Assembly: GCF_039621805.1 (NCBI RefSeq)
Contig: NZ_CP155073.1
Coordinates: 2,108,001-2,172,000 of the forward strand
Source of the DNA: Paraburkholderia sp. PREW-6R
GTDB lineage: Bacteria; Pseudomonadota; Gammaproteobacteria; Burkholderiales; Burkholderiaceae
DNA: 64,000 bases
Reading direction: 5' to 3'
Part shown: one piece after another, positions 34,332 to 42,895 of the stretch
Position numbering within the stretch: the first letter of the stretch is position 1
Layout: each line of letters begins with the position of its first letter
The notes under the pieces: model-generated
What the model was told of the DNA's origin: nothing
The model's database searches: none
What the model saw: the letters and a program-made list of their open reading frames with translations, nothing else
Position numbers and translations under genes: made by a program

Positions 34332-36641
34332 TCAGGTCGGCGTGGCTTCCTTCATCCTGGCGTCATGGAGACTGCGCGCATAGGCGCTCGCTCCGACCGG
34401 GCGGCTGTAGAAGTAGCCCTGTTGCTTGTCGCAAGCGATCGAGCGCAGAAAATCCGCCTGCGCTGCCGTTTCGACGCCTTCGGCGGTCACGTTCATGCCG
34501 AGCGAGTGCGCCATCGCCACCACGGCCTGTGTGATCGCAATCGAATCGCGATGATCCGGCAGTCCGGCGACAAACGAGCGATCGATCTTCAGATTGTGCA
34601 GCGGGAAGCGCTTCAGATACGACAGCGACGAGTAGCCGGTGCCGAAGTCGTCGACGGAAATGCGCACGCCCATGTCGGTCAGCGCGCTCAGCATCGGCAT
34701 CACGGATTCGCTGTCGCTCATCAGCAGCCGTTCGGTGATTTCCAGCTCCAGCGCCGACGGCTCCAGCCCCGTGCGCGCGAGGCAGCGCTGAATGCGCTCC
34801 AGCAGGCCGTCATTGAACTGACGCGGCGACAGGTTCACCGCAACGACCAGATCCGGCGCGATCGTGCGGCGCCATTGCGCAATCTGTTCGCACGCGCGCC
34901 TGAGCACCCAGTCGCCGATCTCGACGATCAGACCCGCGTCCTCGGCAACCGGCACGAACTCCGCCGGCGACACGTTGCCGAGTTCGCCGTTATGCCAGCG
35001 CAGCAGCGCTTCCGCGCCGATCGTGCGGCCGTCCTGACTGTCGACGATCGGCTGGTACACGAGACTCAGCTCGTCGGACGCGAGTGCACGTCGCAGCGAC
35101 TGCTCGATCGTGAAGCGGCGCTGCAGATGCTGATTCAGCTCCGCGGTGAAGAACTGGAAGTTGTTCCGCCCGCGCTGCTTTGCGTGATACATCGCTGAAT
35201 CGGCGTTGCGCATCAGCGTGGCGACGTCCTGGCCATCTTCGGGAAAAAGGCTGATGCCAATCGACGCGCCCAGGTAGTAATCGTTGCCCGCTACCGCGAA
35301 CGGCTCCGCAATCAGATCGAGAATGCGGCGCGCCAGCCCGATCAGATGCCCGGTGTTCCCGTATGCACTCACCACGATCACGAACTCGTCGCCGCCGACC
35401 CGCGCGAGCGTATCCATGCGCCCGGTACAGACCGCGAGGCGTTCGGCGACGCTGCACAGCAACGCGTCGCCCGCTTCGTGGCCGGCCGTGTCGTTGACCT
35501 TCTTGAAGCCGTCCAGATCGACGAACAGCACCGCCACGCTCGCCATCTGGCTCGTGCCGCCGAGCGTCACCGGCGCAAACAGATCGCGCATGCGTTCGGT
35601 GAGATAGGCACGGTTGTAGAGGCCCGTCAGCGAATCGCGGGTGGCGAGGAATTTGAGCTGAAGCTGCGCCTCGCGAACCGGGCCGATGTCGGTGAACGAA
35701 ATCAGCACCGAACGCGGTTCGGTGTCGCCCGGGCCGATGATCGGCACGACGTTTTCGGTGATCCAGACGACGTTGCCGTCGATCAGTTCGAGGCCCACGG
35801 TCACGCCGAGCAGCGGCTTGCCGGTCGCCAGCGCCCGCTGGGTCGGGTGCTCGCTCGTCTCCATGATCGTCCCGTCCTCATGGAGCGCGCGCGTGATCAC
35901 GGTCCGTATGCTGTGCCCGACGATCTGCGGACCGGCGCGCAGGATGCGCTGCGCGCTCGGATTGCAGGCAAGCACCTGGCCGTCGCATGACTGCACGATA
36001 ATGCCCTCGATCAGATGATCGACGACCAGCCGGTGATGCTCTTCACTGCGCGCCAGGCGCTGCGCCATGGCGTCCTGATGGACAGCAAGGCCGACGCTGC
36101 TGCCGATGTCGCGCAACATCGCCTCTTCGCGCGGGTCCGGGCGGCGCGGCATGCGGTGATAGACCGCGAATGCACCGAGCAGCACGCCGGCATCGTTTTC
36201 GAACGGCACCGACCAGCACGCACGCAGGCCGACCGGCAATGCCAGATGCCGGTACTCGGCCCACAGCGGATCGGTCTCGATGTCTTCGACCACGACGAGA
36301 CGCCGCTCATACAGGGCCGTGCCGCACGAACCCACGCCCGGGCCGATTGCGACGCCGTCGATCGCGGCACTGAAATGCGCGGGCAGCGACGGCGCGCCGC
36401 CCACCCGCATGTGCCTGCCGTCGGCATCCAGCAGCAGAATCGAACAGGATGCGCCGCCGCCAATGAGCGCCTCGGCGCGGCGGCAGATTTCGTCGAGCAG
36501 TTCGGGCAGCGGCGTGTTGCGCGTGATCAGACGCAGCACGCTGCGCTTTGACGCAAGGACTGCTTCGGCCAGTTCGGGCCGGTCGTGCGCGGCGCCGGGC
36601 GCGGCCCCGGCCGAGTCATCTGATGTCGCTTCGAAAGTCAT
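34332..36641 (-). CDS. GAF-PAS-GGDEF-EAL cyclic-di-GMP signalling protein
   Basis: 769 residues, no membrane span. Domain order: GAF (about 25-190), PAS (195-310), GGDEF with intact RVGGDEFVIVVS (325-490) and EAL (500-755) with GAEALLRW, the metal residues in LEITERLLM and DDFGTGYSSLSYLKRFP. The GGDEF active site is intact. At the inhibitory I-site the expected RxxD reads GRMD, so product inhibition may be lost. Both cyclase and phosphodiesterase activities are possible; which dominates cannot be told from sequence. Confidence 0.93.
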   Translation of the reverse strand: MTFEATSDDSAGAAPGAAHDRPELAEAVLASKRSVLRLITRNTPLPELLDEICRRAEALIGGGASCSILLLDADGRHMRVGGAPSLPAHFSAAIDGVAIGPGVGSCGTALYERRLVVVEDIETDPLWAEYRHLALPVGLRACWSVPFENDAGVLLGAFAVYHRMPRRPDPREEAMLRDIGSSVGLAVHQDAMAQRLARSEEHHRLVVDHLIEGIIVQSCDGQVLACNPSAQRILRAGPQIVGHSIRTVITRALHEDGTIMETSEHPTQRALATGKPLLGVTVGLELIDGNVVWITENVVPIIGPGDTEPRSVLISFTDIGPVREAQLQLKFLATRDSLTGLYNRAYLTERMRDLFAPVTLGGTSQMASVAVLFVDLDGFKKVNDTAGHEAGDALLCSVAERLAVCTGRMDTLARVGGDEFVIVVSAYGNTGHLIGLARRILDLIAEPFAVAGNDYYLGASIGISLFPEDGQDVATLMRNADSAMYHAKQRGRNNFQFFTAELNQHLQRRFTIEQSLRRALASDELSLVYQPIVDSQDGRTIGAEALLRWHNGELGNVSPAEFVPVAEDAGLIVEIGDWVLRRACEQIAQWRRTIAPDLVVAVNLSPRQFNDGLLERIQRCLARTGLEPSALELEITERLLMSDSESVMPMLSALTDMGVRISVDDFGTGYSSLSYLKRFPLHNLKIDRSFVAGLPDHRDSIAITQAVVAMAHSLGMNVTAEGVETAAQADFLRSIACDKQQGYFYSRPVGASAYARSLHDARMKEATPT

Positions 36642-37130
36642 AATGCGCTCCCCCCTCTGAACATCGGCAGGTCAGTGTACGCGGCACACCGGGGTTTACG
36701 CCAAGCGAGCGCAGAATGTCAGGCGGCCCAGGCGCATGGCGGTGGCGGTGGCGGCACGGCGCCGAACAACCGCGTATCCGGACGTTCGTGCTAAACACTA
36801 ACCATATTTCAGACGTTTCGCCCTGGTCCGGCTGCGATGGCCGTGAGCCGGCACTCCTGTCGCGCGGTCTCCGATGCTGTTGCGCTGACGGTTGCTCCAT
36901 CGGTTCTCCACCTGTTCCATCGCTCGCGGTCAACCTGCGCGACCGGCCTCTCCAGCCAGTCTTCGGCCGCGAGCGTACCACCCTTAGCCGCTGCAACTGT
37001 CCGATGCGGCCGCGTCCAGCGTGAATCCGCGGGCCGTACTGTCGGAAGCGATCGAAGCAAGACAAAACTGCCGTAGTTACGTGCATCGCTACACGGAGCG
37101 TAACGGCGTAGAGGTTCACGGCTACGAATT
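36642..37130. other. Intergenic region between the SH3-repeat gene and the GGDEF-EAL gene
   Basis: 489 bp. Several open frames are present but are GC-bias artefacts without conserved content. The upstream promoter of the GGDEF-EAL gene must lie here. No RNA, operator or terminator is obvious. Confidence 0.4.
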
Positions 37131-37907
37131 TTAGCCGCCCGGCCTGTTGCCGCCGCCCTCACGACCACCGCCTCCGCCTTCGTGGCCGCCGCCCTGTGGT
37201 GGACCGCCCTGCGGACGGCCACCCGCATTGCCTTGCGGCGGTCCACCTTGCGGACGGCCACCCGCATTGCCCGGTGGGGATCCACCTTGCGGACGGCCAC
37301 CCGCATTGCCCGGTGGGGATCCACCTTGCGGACGGCCACCCGCATTACCCGGCGGCGGACCCGGCGGCCTGCTGCCGCCGTTGCCCGGCGGCGGCCCCGG
37401 CGGACGTCCGCCTCCATATCCTGGCCCCGATCCCGGCGGCTTGCCGCCCCCATGACCCGGCCCGCCGGGCGGCCGTCCCGCACCGGGACGCGGCGGAGGT
37501 GGCGGCGGATGATTCGCCCAGCGCGACTGCTGGTTATACCAGGGGCGGCCGCGATAATAATTGCCCCAATAGGTGCCGATCGAGAACGTCACGATAGGCA
37601 GGCCGATCACCGTGCCATAGTTCATCACCGGCACATTGCTACCTTGATACGGATAGATGAGGCTTCCGGCGTACGCCCAGCCGCGCAGATTCGGCGCCGC
37701 GATATCGCACCACTGATAGTTGCTCAGACAGCCCATCACAGTCACCGGCACGCCTCGCGGCAACTGGGTCACGACCGGGTAGTCGGAAGCCGGCCCCGCC
37801 CGCACATTGACAGGAACGTTCGTATAAGCCTGGGACTGTGCACTGGCGAATGTGGGCAGCGCCAGCAAACCAGCCGCGTAGATGGATCGAAGGAGTTGTT
37901 GTTTCAT
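37131..37907 (-). CDS. Secreted bacterial SH3 domain protein with Pro/Gly-rich tandem repeats
   Basis: 258 residues. Signal peptide MKQQLLRSIYAAGLLALPTFASA, then an SH3b domain (YTNVPVNVRAGPASDYPVV, VTVMGCLSNYQWCDIA, GWAYAGSLIYPYQ), a tyrosine-rich linker (WGNYYRGRPWYNQQSRW), and ~130 residues of Pro/Gly repeats of the GNAGGRPQGG type, ending GGGREGGGNRPGG. SH3b domains usually bind cell wall or solvent-exposed peptide. Copy number of the repeats could vary between strains. Location: periplasm or outside. Confidence 0.85.
   Translation of the reverse strand: MKQQLLRSIYAAGLLALPTFASAQSQAYTNVPVNVRAGPASDYPVVTQLPRGVPVTVMGCLSNYQWCDIAAPNLRGWAYAGSLIYPYQGSNVPVMNYGTVIGLPIVTFSIGTYWGNYYRGRPWYNQQSRWANHPPPPPPRPGAGRPPGGPGHGGGKPPGSGPGYGGGRPPGPPPGNGGSRPPGPPPGNAGGRPQGGSPPGNAGGRPQGGSPPGNAGGRPQGGPPQGNAGGRPQGGPPQGGGHEGGGGGREGGGNRPGG
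37210..37365. repeat. 39-bp tandem repeats coding the Pro/Gly tail
   Basis: Four copies in register: the block TGCGGACGGCCACCCGCATT starts at 37210, 37249, 37288 and 37327. Two are near-identical. Each unit is 13 codons. Further degenerate copies follow downstream. Confidence 0.85.
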
Positions 37908-38188
37908 TCTCTCTCCCGTTGCAGTCGGCTTCGCGGTGCGAGCCCGAACGCAGGTGTGTCGATGAAGTGCCCCGGTTTGAAGGTGCGGGTCACGCTGCGC
38001 GCGATGCCCGCACCGTCCGCCTTTGCACGGCGCGTGCCTGGCAGCGGGCCGCAGATCGGGTTCTTCTGAACTTCCAGGCCCTTTATGCCGCCTGGATCAA
38101 AAGCCCTCGCAAGATTTTGTAATGGCCTGTTGGAAGTCACGTGTTTTCCACCCTCTGCCCCGGCGCGGGCTGGATAATTATCGAGTGC

Positions 38189-38884
38189 ATGAAAAACCAC
38201 TCACTGCCTGACCACGCCATGACACTCCGCCCACTGCGCACCATCCGCCCCGCGTTGACTCTCATCGCCGCGCTGGCGCTCGTACTGGAACCGGCCCACG
38301 CAACCAGCTTCGACTGCAGCAAAGGACGCTCGCTCACCGAGAAGATGATTTGCCATGACCCTGTCCTTTCGAAGCTCGACGACACGCTGGGCCGACTGTA
38401 CTGGAAGGCGCGCCGCCAGCAGATGCACCCGAGCGAACGGCGAGCTTTTATCGCGGACAGCGACAGCAAGTGGGCGTGGCGCGAAGCACACTGCCTGGAC
38501 ATGTCGTGTGTCGGTGCGTGGTACGCGGCGCGTATCGGCGAGCTGAAACACCAGTTGGACGCTACCGGCACCGAAACGCCCGGAGCGACCCCGAGGACCC
38601 CGGGGATGCCGTTGCCCCTCGTGCCCCGCTCACCGCGCGGACCATCCGATCCTCCAACGCGCACCGCGCCGCCGCTGCCCGCATCGACGCAAACGGAGAT
38701 CGCAACGCTGCAATGCACGGCCGCCGAGCCTGGCATCGTGATGAACCAGCCATGTCCAGCAGTGCTCCGGGAGACCGGCGGCCAGTGGCGGCACGCGACG
38801 CGCGACGCCGACTGGTTCTGCGGCGTCGCGACGCTGACGCCGCCGTCGCTATCCGTGGCGGCGCAGCCCGAAGGCGCTCAATAA
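38189..38884 (+). CDS. LprI-type lysozyme-inhibitor domain (DUF1311) secreted protein
   Basis: About 231 residues from ATG 38189; ATG 38219 (MTLRPLRTIRPAL) is also possible. Signal peptide followed by the LprI fold: SFDCSKGRSLTEKMICHDP, LSKLDDTLGRLYW, and CLDMSCVGAWYAARIGEL, with four Cys likely forming disulfides. A Pro/Thr-rich linker leads to a second small segment with two more Cys. It is probably periplasmic, and lysozyme inhibition is inferred only from the family. It is convergent with the deaminase gene. Confidence 0.78.
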   Translation: MKNHSLPDHAMTLRPLRTIRPALTLIAALALVLEPAHATSFDCSKGRSLTEKMICHDPVLSKLDDTLGRLYWKARRQQMHPSERRAFIADSDSKWAWREAHCLDMSCVGAWYAARIGELKHQLDATGTETPGATPRTPGMPLPLVPRSPRGPSDPPTRTAPPLPASTQTEIATLQCTAAEPGIVMNQPCPAVLRETGGQWRHATRDADWFCGVATLTPPSLSVAAQPEGAQ

Positions 38885-38949
38885 ACGCGAAGACACAGAG
38901 GCAAGCTGGACTAGACGTGAACGTACAAGGCACAGCGCCGGACAACGCC

Positions 38950-39507
38950 CTACCGGCTGCTCCAGAAGCGTCGCTGAACGTCCATGATCTCGCCTTCCAC
39001 ATCGGCCACCGGCCCGATGACTTCGACCGGTTTCTGGCAATGATCGAACACGTAGCGGCAATCCACGCTCATCGTCGGATTTTCGGCGTGATCGCCGGTG
39101 GCGGCCAGCAACTGTTTCTCCGTCATGCCGAACACCACACGGCCTATGTTGGCCCAATACATCGTTCCGGCGCACATGCAGCAGGGCTCGACCGACGTGT
39201 AGAGCGTGCAACTCCACAGGTAGGCCGGCGTGAAGTTCAGCGCCGCTACGCGCGCCAGCACCGATTCGGCATGATTCACCGTATCGACGTTGCCTTGCTC
39301 CATCAACACTGTTTCCTGGTCAGGTCCGACCAGCACCGCGCCGAACGGATGGTGGCCGAGCAGCGTCGCCCGCTCGGCCACGCGGCTCGAATGCCGCAGA
39401 TGCCGCACGACCTGCTCGTGCGTGGGCGTCAAGCCCTGCGGCGGGTAGTCGGTCAGCGGGGCTGCGTCAGGATGGGTCGGCACGGTCAGGCTCACGGTCG
39501 TCTCCAT
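38950..39507 (-). CDS. Nucleoside deaminase (tRNA-adenosine/guanine deaminase superfamily)
   Basis: 185 residues. The zinc-binding deaminase signature is present: HAESVLARVAA (HAE) and EPCCMCAGTMYWANIGRVVFG (PCxxC). The tail, TGDHAENPTMSVDCRYVFDHC, is like guanine/nucleoside deaminases rather than TadA. It lies 31 nt downstream of a BMP-type nucleoside-binding protein on the same strand, so the pair probably takes in a purine nucleoside or base and deaminates it. Confidence 0.82.
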   Translation of the reverse strand: METTVSLTVPTHPDAAPLTDYPPQGLTPTHEQVVRHLRHSSRVAERATLLGHHPFGAVLVGPDQETVLMEQGNVDTVNHAESVLARVAALNFTPAYLWSCTLYTSVEPCCMCAGTMYWANIGRVVFGMTEKQLLAATGDHAENPTMSVDCRYVFDHCQKPVEVIGPVADVEGEIMDVQRRFWSSR

Positions 39508-39538
39508 GGATTAGGGATAGGTGACACCTGAGGCGATC

Positions 39539-40660
39539 TTACTTCGGCAGCGAACCATCCACGCCTTGCACGAACCAGTTCAGGCGCTGCAGTTCCGCAT
39601 CGCTGAGCGATTTGCCGGCGGCGACCTTCACCGCGCCCGACTGGTCGCTGATCGGTCCCGCAAACGGGTCGAACTTGCCCGAGATGATGTCGTCGCGCTT
39701 CTGGCTCAGCGCTTTCTGCGCGGCCGGCGACACAGCGCCCGTGTTGATGTCCGCAAGGTCGATGGCCTTCTCTTTCAGGCCCCACCACACCGGCGTGCTG
39801 TTCCACGTATTCGCCATGACCGTGTCGACCAGATGGGTGTAATACACGCCCCAGTAAGTCACGCAGGCTCCGAGCTGCGCGTTCGGGCCAAACTTCTTCA
39901 TGTCAGAGTCCCAACCGAACGCGTGCACTTTCTTCTGCTCGGCAGTCTGCATGGTTGCGGTCGAATCGGTGTTCTGGATCAGCACGTCGGCGCCCTGGCC
40001 AATCAGCGTCTCCGCTGCCTGCTTCTCGCGGCCCGGATCGAACCAGCTGTTGATCCACACCACCTTCACGCGCGCATTCGGGTTGACCGAGCGCGCACCC
40101 ATCGTGAATGCATTGATGTTGCGAACCACCTCGGGCACCGGCACCGAGCCGACAAAGCCGAGTGTGTTGGATTTGGTCGTATAGCCCGCGACCAGTCCGG
40201 CCAGGTACGCGCTCTGATAGCTACGCACGTCATAGGTGCCGAAGTTCGCAGCCTTCTTGTAGCCGGTTGCGTGTTCGAAGACGGTGTCCGGGAAGTCCTT
40301 CGCGACCTTCAGTTCGAAGTCCTGGAAGCCGAAGCTCGTTCCCACCACGATCTTGTTGCCTTTGGACGCGAGGTCGCGGAACACCCTTTCCGAGTCCGCC
40401 GACTCCGGCACGTTCTCGACGCGAGTCACTTTCACCTTGTCGCCGAATTTTGCTTCGACTTCTTTCACGCCCTGCTCGTGCGCATAGGTCCAGCCGGCAT
40501 CGCCCGGATTGCCGAGGTAGACGAACGCGATTCCGAGCGGCTGCGTGCCCGCTGCCACGGCGCTGAATGCGAGGGTCGCGCCGAGTGTCGCGGCAAGGAC
40601 GGTCCGAACGGTTTTGATGCGCAGGCAAGAGCGCAACGCACGCGACAGCTTTGTGTTCAT
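39539..40660 (-). CDS. BMP/PnrA-family substrate-binding protein (nucleoside ABC import)
   Basis: 373 residues from ATG 40660 (MNTKLSRALRS); a 71-residue upstream extension is not conserved. Signal peptide, then PLGIAFVYLGNPGDAGWTY, the start of the BMP fold, and GTSFGFQDFELKVAKDFPD. This family binds purine nucleosides in the periplasm. The partner ATPase and permeases are not nearby, so it must pair with a transporter elsewhere. The following gene is a nucleoside deaminase, consistent with purine salvage. Confidence 0.85.
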   Translation of the reverse strand: MNTKLSRALRSCLRIKTVRTVLAATLGATLAFSAVAAGTQPLGIAFVYLGNPGDAGWTYAHEQGVKEVEAKFGDKVKVTRVENVPESADSERVFRDLASKGNKIVVGTSFGFQDFELKVAKDFPDTVFEHATGYKKAANFGTYDVRSYQSAYLAGLVAGYTTKSNTLGFVGSVPVPEVVRNINAFTMGARSVNPNARVKVVWINSWFDPGREKQAAETLIGQGADVLIQNTDSTATMQTAEQKKVHAFGWDSDMKKFGPNAQLGACVTYWGVYYTHLVDTVMANTWNSTPVWWGLKEKAIDLADINTGAVSPAAQKALSQKRDDIISGKFDPFAGPISDQSGAVKVAAGKSLSDAELQRLNWFVQGVDGSLPK

Positions 40661-40904
40661 GGGTTCTCCGAATAGGGTTGGAATGGTCTGCCAGGGCGCC
40701 GGGCTGACCCTGACCAGGCTCCAGCATAGAGGGCCATATTCGAAAGACAATTTCAGCCGATAAAATTTTTTATTTTTGCGGCGTGGGTCACGACAACCGA
40801 ATTTTGGCGACGTAAGCAAGCGGCGTGCGCCAAGCGGCGCCACGAGCGCTTCGCGCATGCGCGCGTGGCCCAATCGCCGAAGCCAGGCCGCCTTCTTTGC
40901 GGCC

Positions 40905-41258
40905 TTAGTTGGGTTTCGGCTCAGGGTCCACCGGATCGTCGCCGGCGGAATCGTCGTGCGCCGGATCGTCGCCCGGCAGACCGGCGCCGCCGAACAGTTC
41001 CGCGCAAAGCGCTTCGCCGGTTTCGCTCAGGCGCGCGCTGCCCGTGCCCTCCTCGTTAAACGCCGTGTGCACGAGACCGCTGTCCACCAGCGCCGTCAGT
41101 TGCCGGCGCAGTCCGCTCATCGGCACGCCAGCCTGCTTCGAGAGTCGGGCGAGCGACCACGCGCGACCTCGCGTGTCCCGATGCGCGCGCCACAGTTGCG
41201 TGAGGATCGCGAGCATGACCGGGTCGATTTCATCGTCGTCCATGGCGGGTGTCTCCAT
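40905..41258 (-). CDS. Winged-helix DNA-binding protein (ArsR/MarR-like)
   Basis: 117 residues. A winged-helix core: [35 protein letters not shown] and [18 protein letters not shown], ending in a disordered acidic tail ([15 protein letters not shown]). No metal-binding residues are obvious. It is 33 nt from the MocR gene on the same strand, so the two regulators could be co-expressed. The target is unknown. Confidence 0.7.
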   Translation of the reverse strand: METPAMDDDEIDPVMLAILTQLWRAHRDTRGRAWSLARLSKQAGVPMSGLRRQLTALVDSGLVHTAFNEEGTGSARLSETGEALCAELFGGAGLPGDDPAHDDSAGDDPVDPEPKPN

Positions 41259-41291
41259 CGTGATAAACGGGCGTTGCAGAGAATATGCCGG

Positions 41292-42728
41292 TTACGCCAT
41301 CCGCGCGACCAGTTCACCCAGGGTCTTCAGCGCAGCCTCGGTCTGCGCGGTCCACGGATAGCTGTAATTGAGCCGGATGAAGTTCCGGAATGCGTCGCCC
41401 GTCGAAAACATCATGCCTGGCCCAACTGTAATGCTGCGTGCGAGTGCGGCCTGATACACGCGCATCGAATCGACGCGTTCGGGCAGTTCCACCCATAGCA
41501 CATAGCCGCCTTGCGGCGCCGACATGCGCGTGCCGGCCGGAAAGAAGCGCTGGACCATCGCCGTCATGATGCTCGCCTGCTGGTGATAGACCTTGCGCAC
41601 GTGCCGCAAGTGCCGGTCATAGCCGTCCTGACGCAGATAATCGGCGACCGCCACCTGCGGCACCGAAGGCGTGGTCAGCGTATTCAGGAACTTCAGCTTC
41701 TCGACCTGCGCGCGATAACGGCCAGGCATGGCCCAGCCAATCCGGTACGACGCCGTGAGACTCTTTGAAAACGACGCGCAATGCAGCACGAGCCCCTTCG
41801 TGTCGAAGTTCTTTAATGTGGACGGCCGCGTATCGCCGTAATACAACTCCTGATATACGTCGTTCTCGATGACCGGAATGTCGTGCGCCGCCAGCAGTTC
41901 GACGAGTTGCCGCTTGCGCGCGTCGGGCATCCGGAAACCAAGCGGATTCTGGAAGTTCGGCATGACCATGCACGCGGCGATCTTCTGCCGGCCGATCACT
42001 TCGGCAAGCGCGTCGACGTCGATGCCGTCGAGCGGGTGCGTCGCTATCTCGATCGCGCGCATGCCGAGCCGCTCGATCGCATGCAGCATCGCGTAGTACG
42101 TGGGCGATTCCACCGCGACCGTGTCGCCGGGTTTCGCGACGGCCTGCAGGCTCAGGTTGATCGCCTCGGTCGCGCCGAGTGTGATGACGATTTCGCCCGG
42201 ATCGACCGGCACGCCGTTCTCCGCATAGCGACGCGCGATCTGACGGATCAGTTCGGGATTGCCCGGCGGCAGATCATCGATCAGATTCCAGCTCGAATGT
42301 CGGCGCGCGATCGCGTTTGCGTACTGGTTGATGCGCCGCCACGGAAATAGCGACGGGTCAGGATAGGGTGAGCCGAACGGCACGGCGTCGTGCGCGCCGA
42401 TGCTGCGCAGGGTCGATAGCACCAGCCGGCTGACGTCGACCGCAGCCGCCACCGGCGGTATGGGCGGCGCGGCCGGCCGGCTCAGGCGTGGCTCGCCGGC
42501 GCCGCCGACGGCCGCTGTTGCGCCGTCGCGCACGAAATAACCCGACTGCGGGCGCGTTTCGACGATGCCGCGGCTCTCGAGCAGTGCATAAGCATGCAGC
42601 ACCGTCTTGATGCTGACGCCGTGCTGCTGGCTTGCCTGCCGCACCGACGGAATCCGCTCGCCGGCCGCGAACACGCCACGGCGTACGGCCTCGGCAATCT
42701 CATCAGCAAGTTTTTCGTACAGTTTCAA
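41292..42728 (-). CDS. MocR-type regulator (GntR winged helix fused to PLP aminotransferase fold)
   Basis: 478 residues. The N-terminal winged helix is GVFAAGERIPSVRQASQQHGVSIK, followed by a Pro/Ala linker, then an aminotransferase I fold with the PLP lysine in CASFSKSLTASYRIGWA and IPVIENDVYQELYYG. Such proteins sense a PLP-linked amino acid or vitamin B6 and regulate nearby genes. The divergent YdeP-type oxidoreductase is a possible target. The DNA-binding site was not identified. Confidence 0.88.
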   Translation of the reverse strand: MKLYEKLADEIAEAVRRGVFAAGERIPSVRQASQQHGVSIKTVLHAYALLESRGIVETRPQSGYFVRDGATAAVGGAGEPRLSRPAAPPIPPVAAAVDVSRLVLSTLRSIGAHDAVPFGSPYPDPSLFPWRRINQYANAIARRHSSWNLIDDLPPGNPELIRQIARRYAENGVPVDPGEIVITLGATEAINLSLQAVAKPGDTVAVESPTYYAMLHAIERLGMRAIEIATHPLDGIDVDALAEVIGRQKIAACMVMPNFQNPLGFRMPDARKRQLVELLAAHDIPVIENDVYQELYYGDTRPSTLKNFDTKGLVLHCASFSKSLTASYRIGWAMPGRYRAQVEKLKFLNTLTTPSVPQVAVADYLRQDGYDRHLRHVRKVYHQQASIMTAMVQRFFPAGTRMSAPQGGYVLWVELPERVDSMRVYQAALARSITVGPGMMFSTGDAFRNFIRLNYSYPWTAQTEAALKTLGELVARMA

Positions 42729-42895
42729 CGGCTCGACCCGGCAGACGCATCGTTACAGGCTCCCCAGTCTACGACCAAAACGCGGCAACTGTACTCCTCG
42801 CCTTTCCGATTTTCTGTATGCTGCACTGCATTTGGAACACAGTAGGCTTGCAGGTGTCGGTTTAATCATCTCCCTCACCGCCGCCCGGCACCATC

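Noticed and set aside
37210..37365. Regularly spaced repeats as a possible CRISPR array
   Set aside because: The 39-bp units are contiguous with no unique spacers, stay in the codon frame of a secreted protein and code a Pro/Gly repeat. No cas genes are present.
36809..37483. Repeat-rich open frame (RVAVRK-type units) on the minus strand
   Set aside because: It is an out-of-frame reading of the SH3 gene's 39-bp repeats. The in-frame product has a signal peptide and an SH3 domain.
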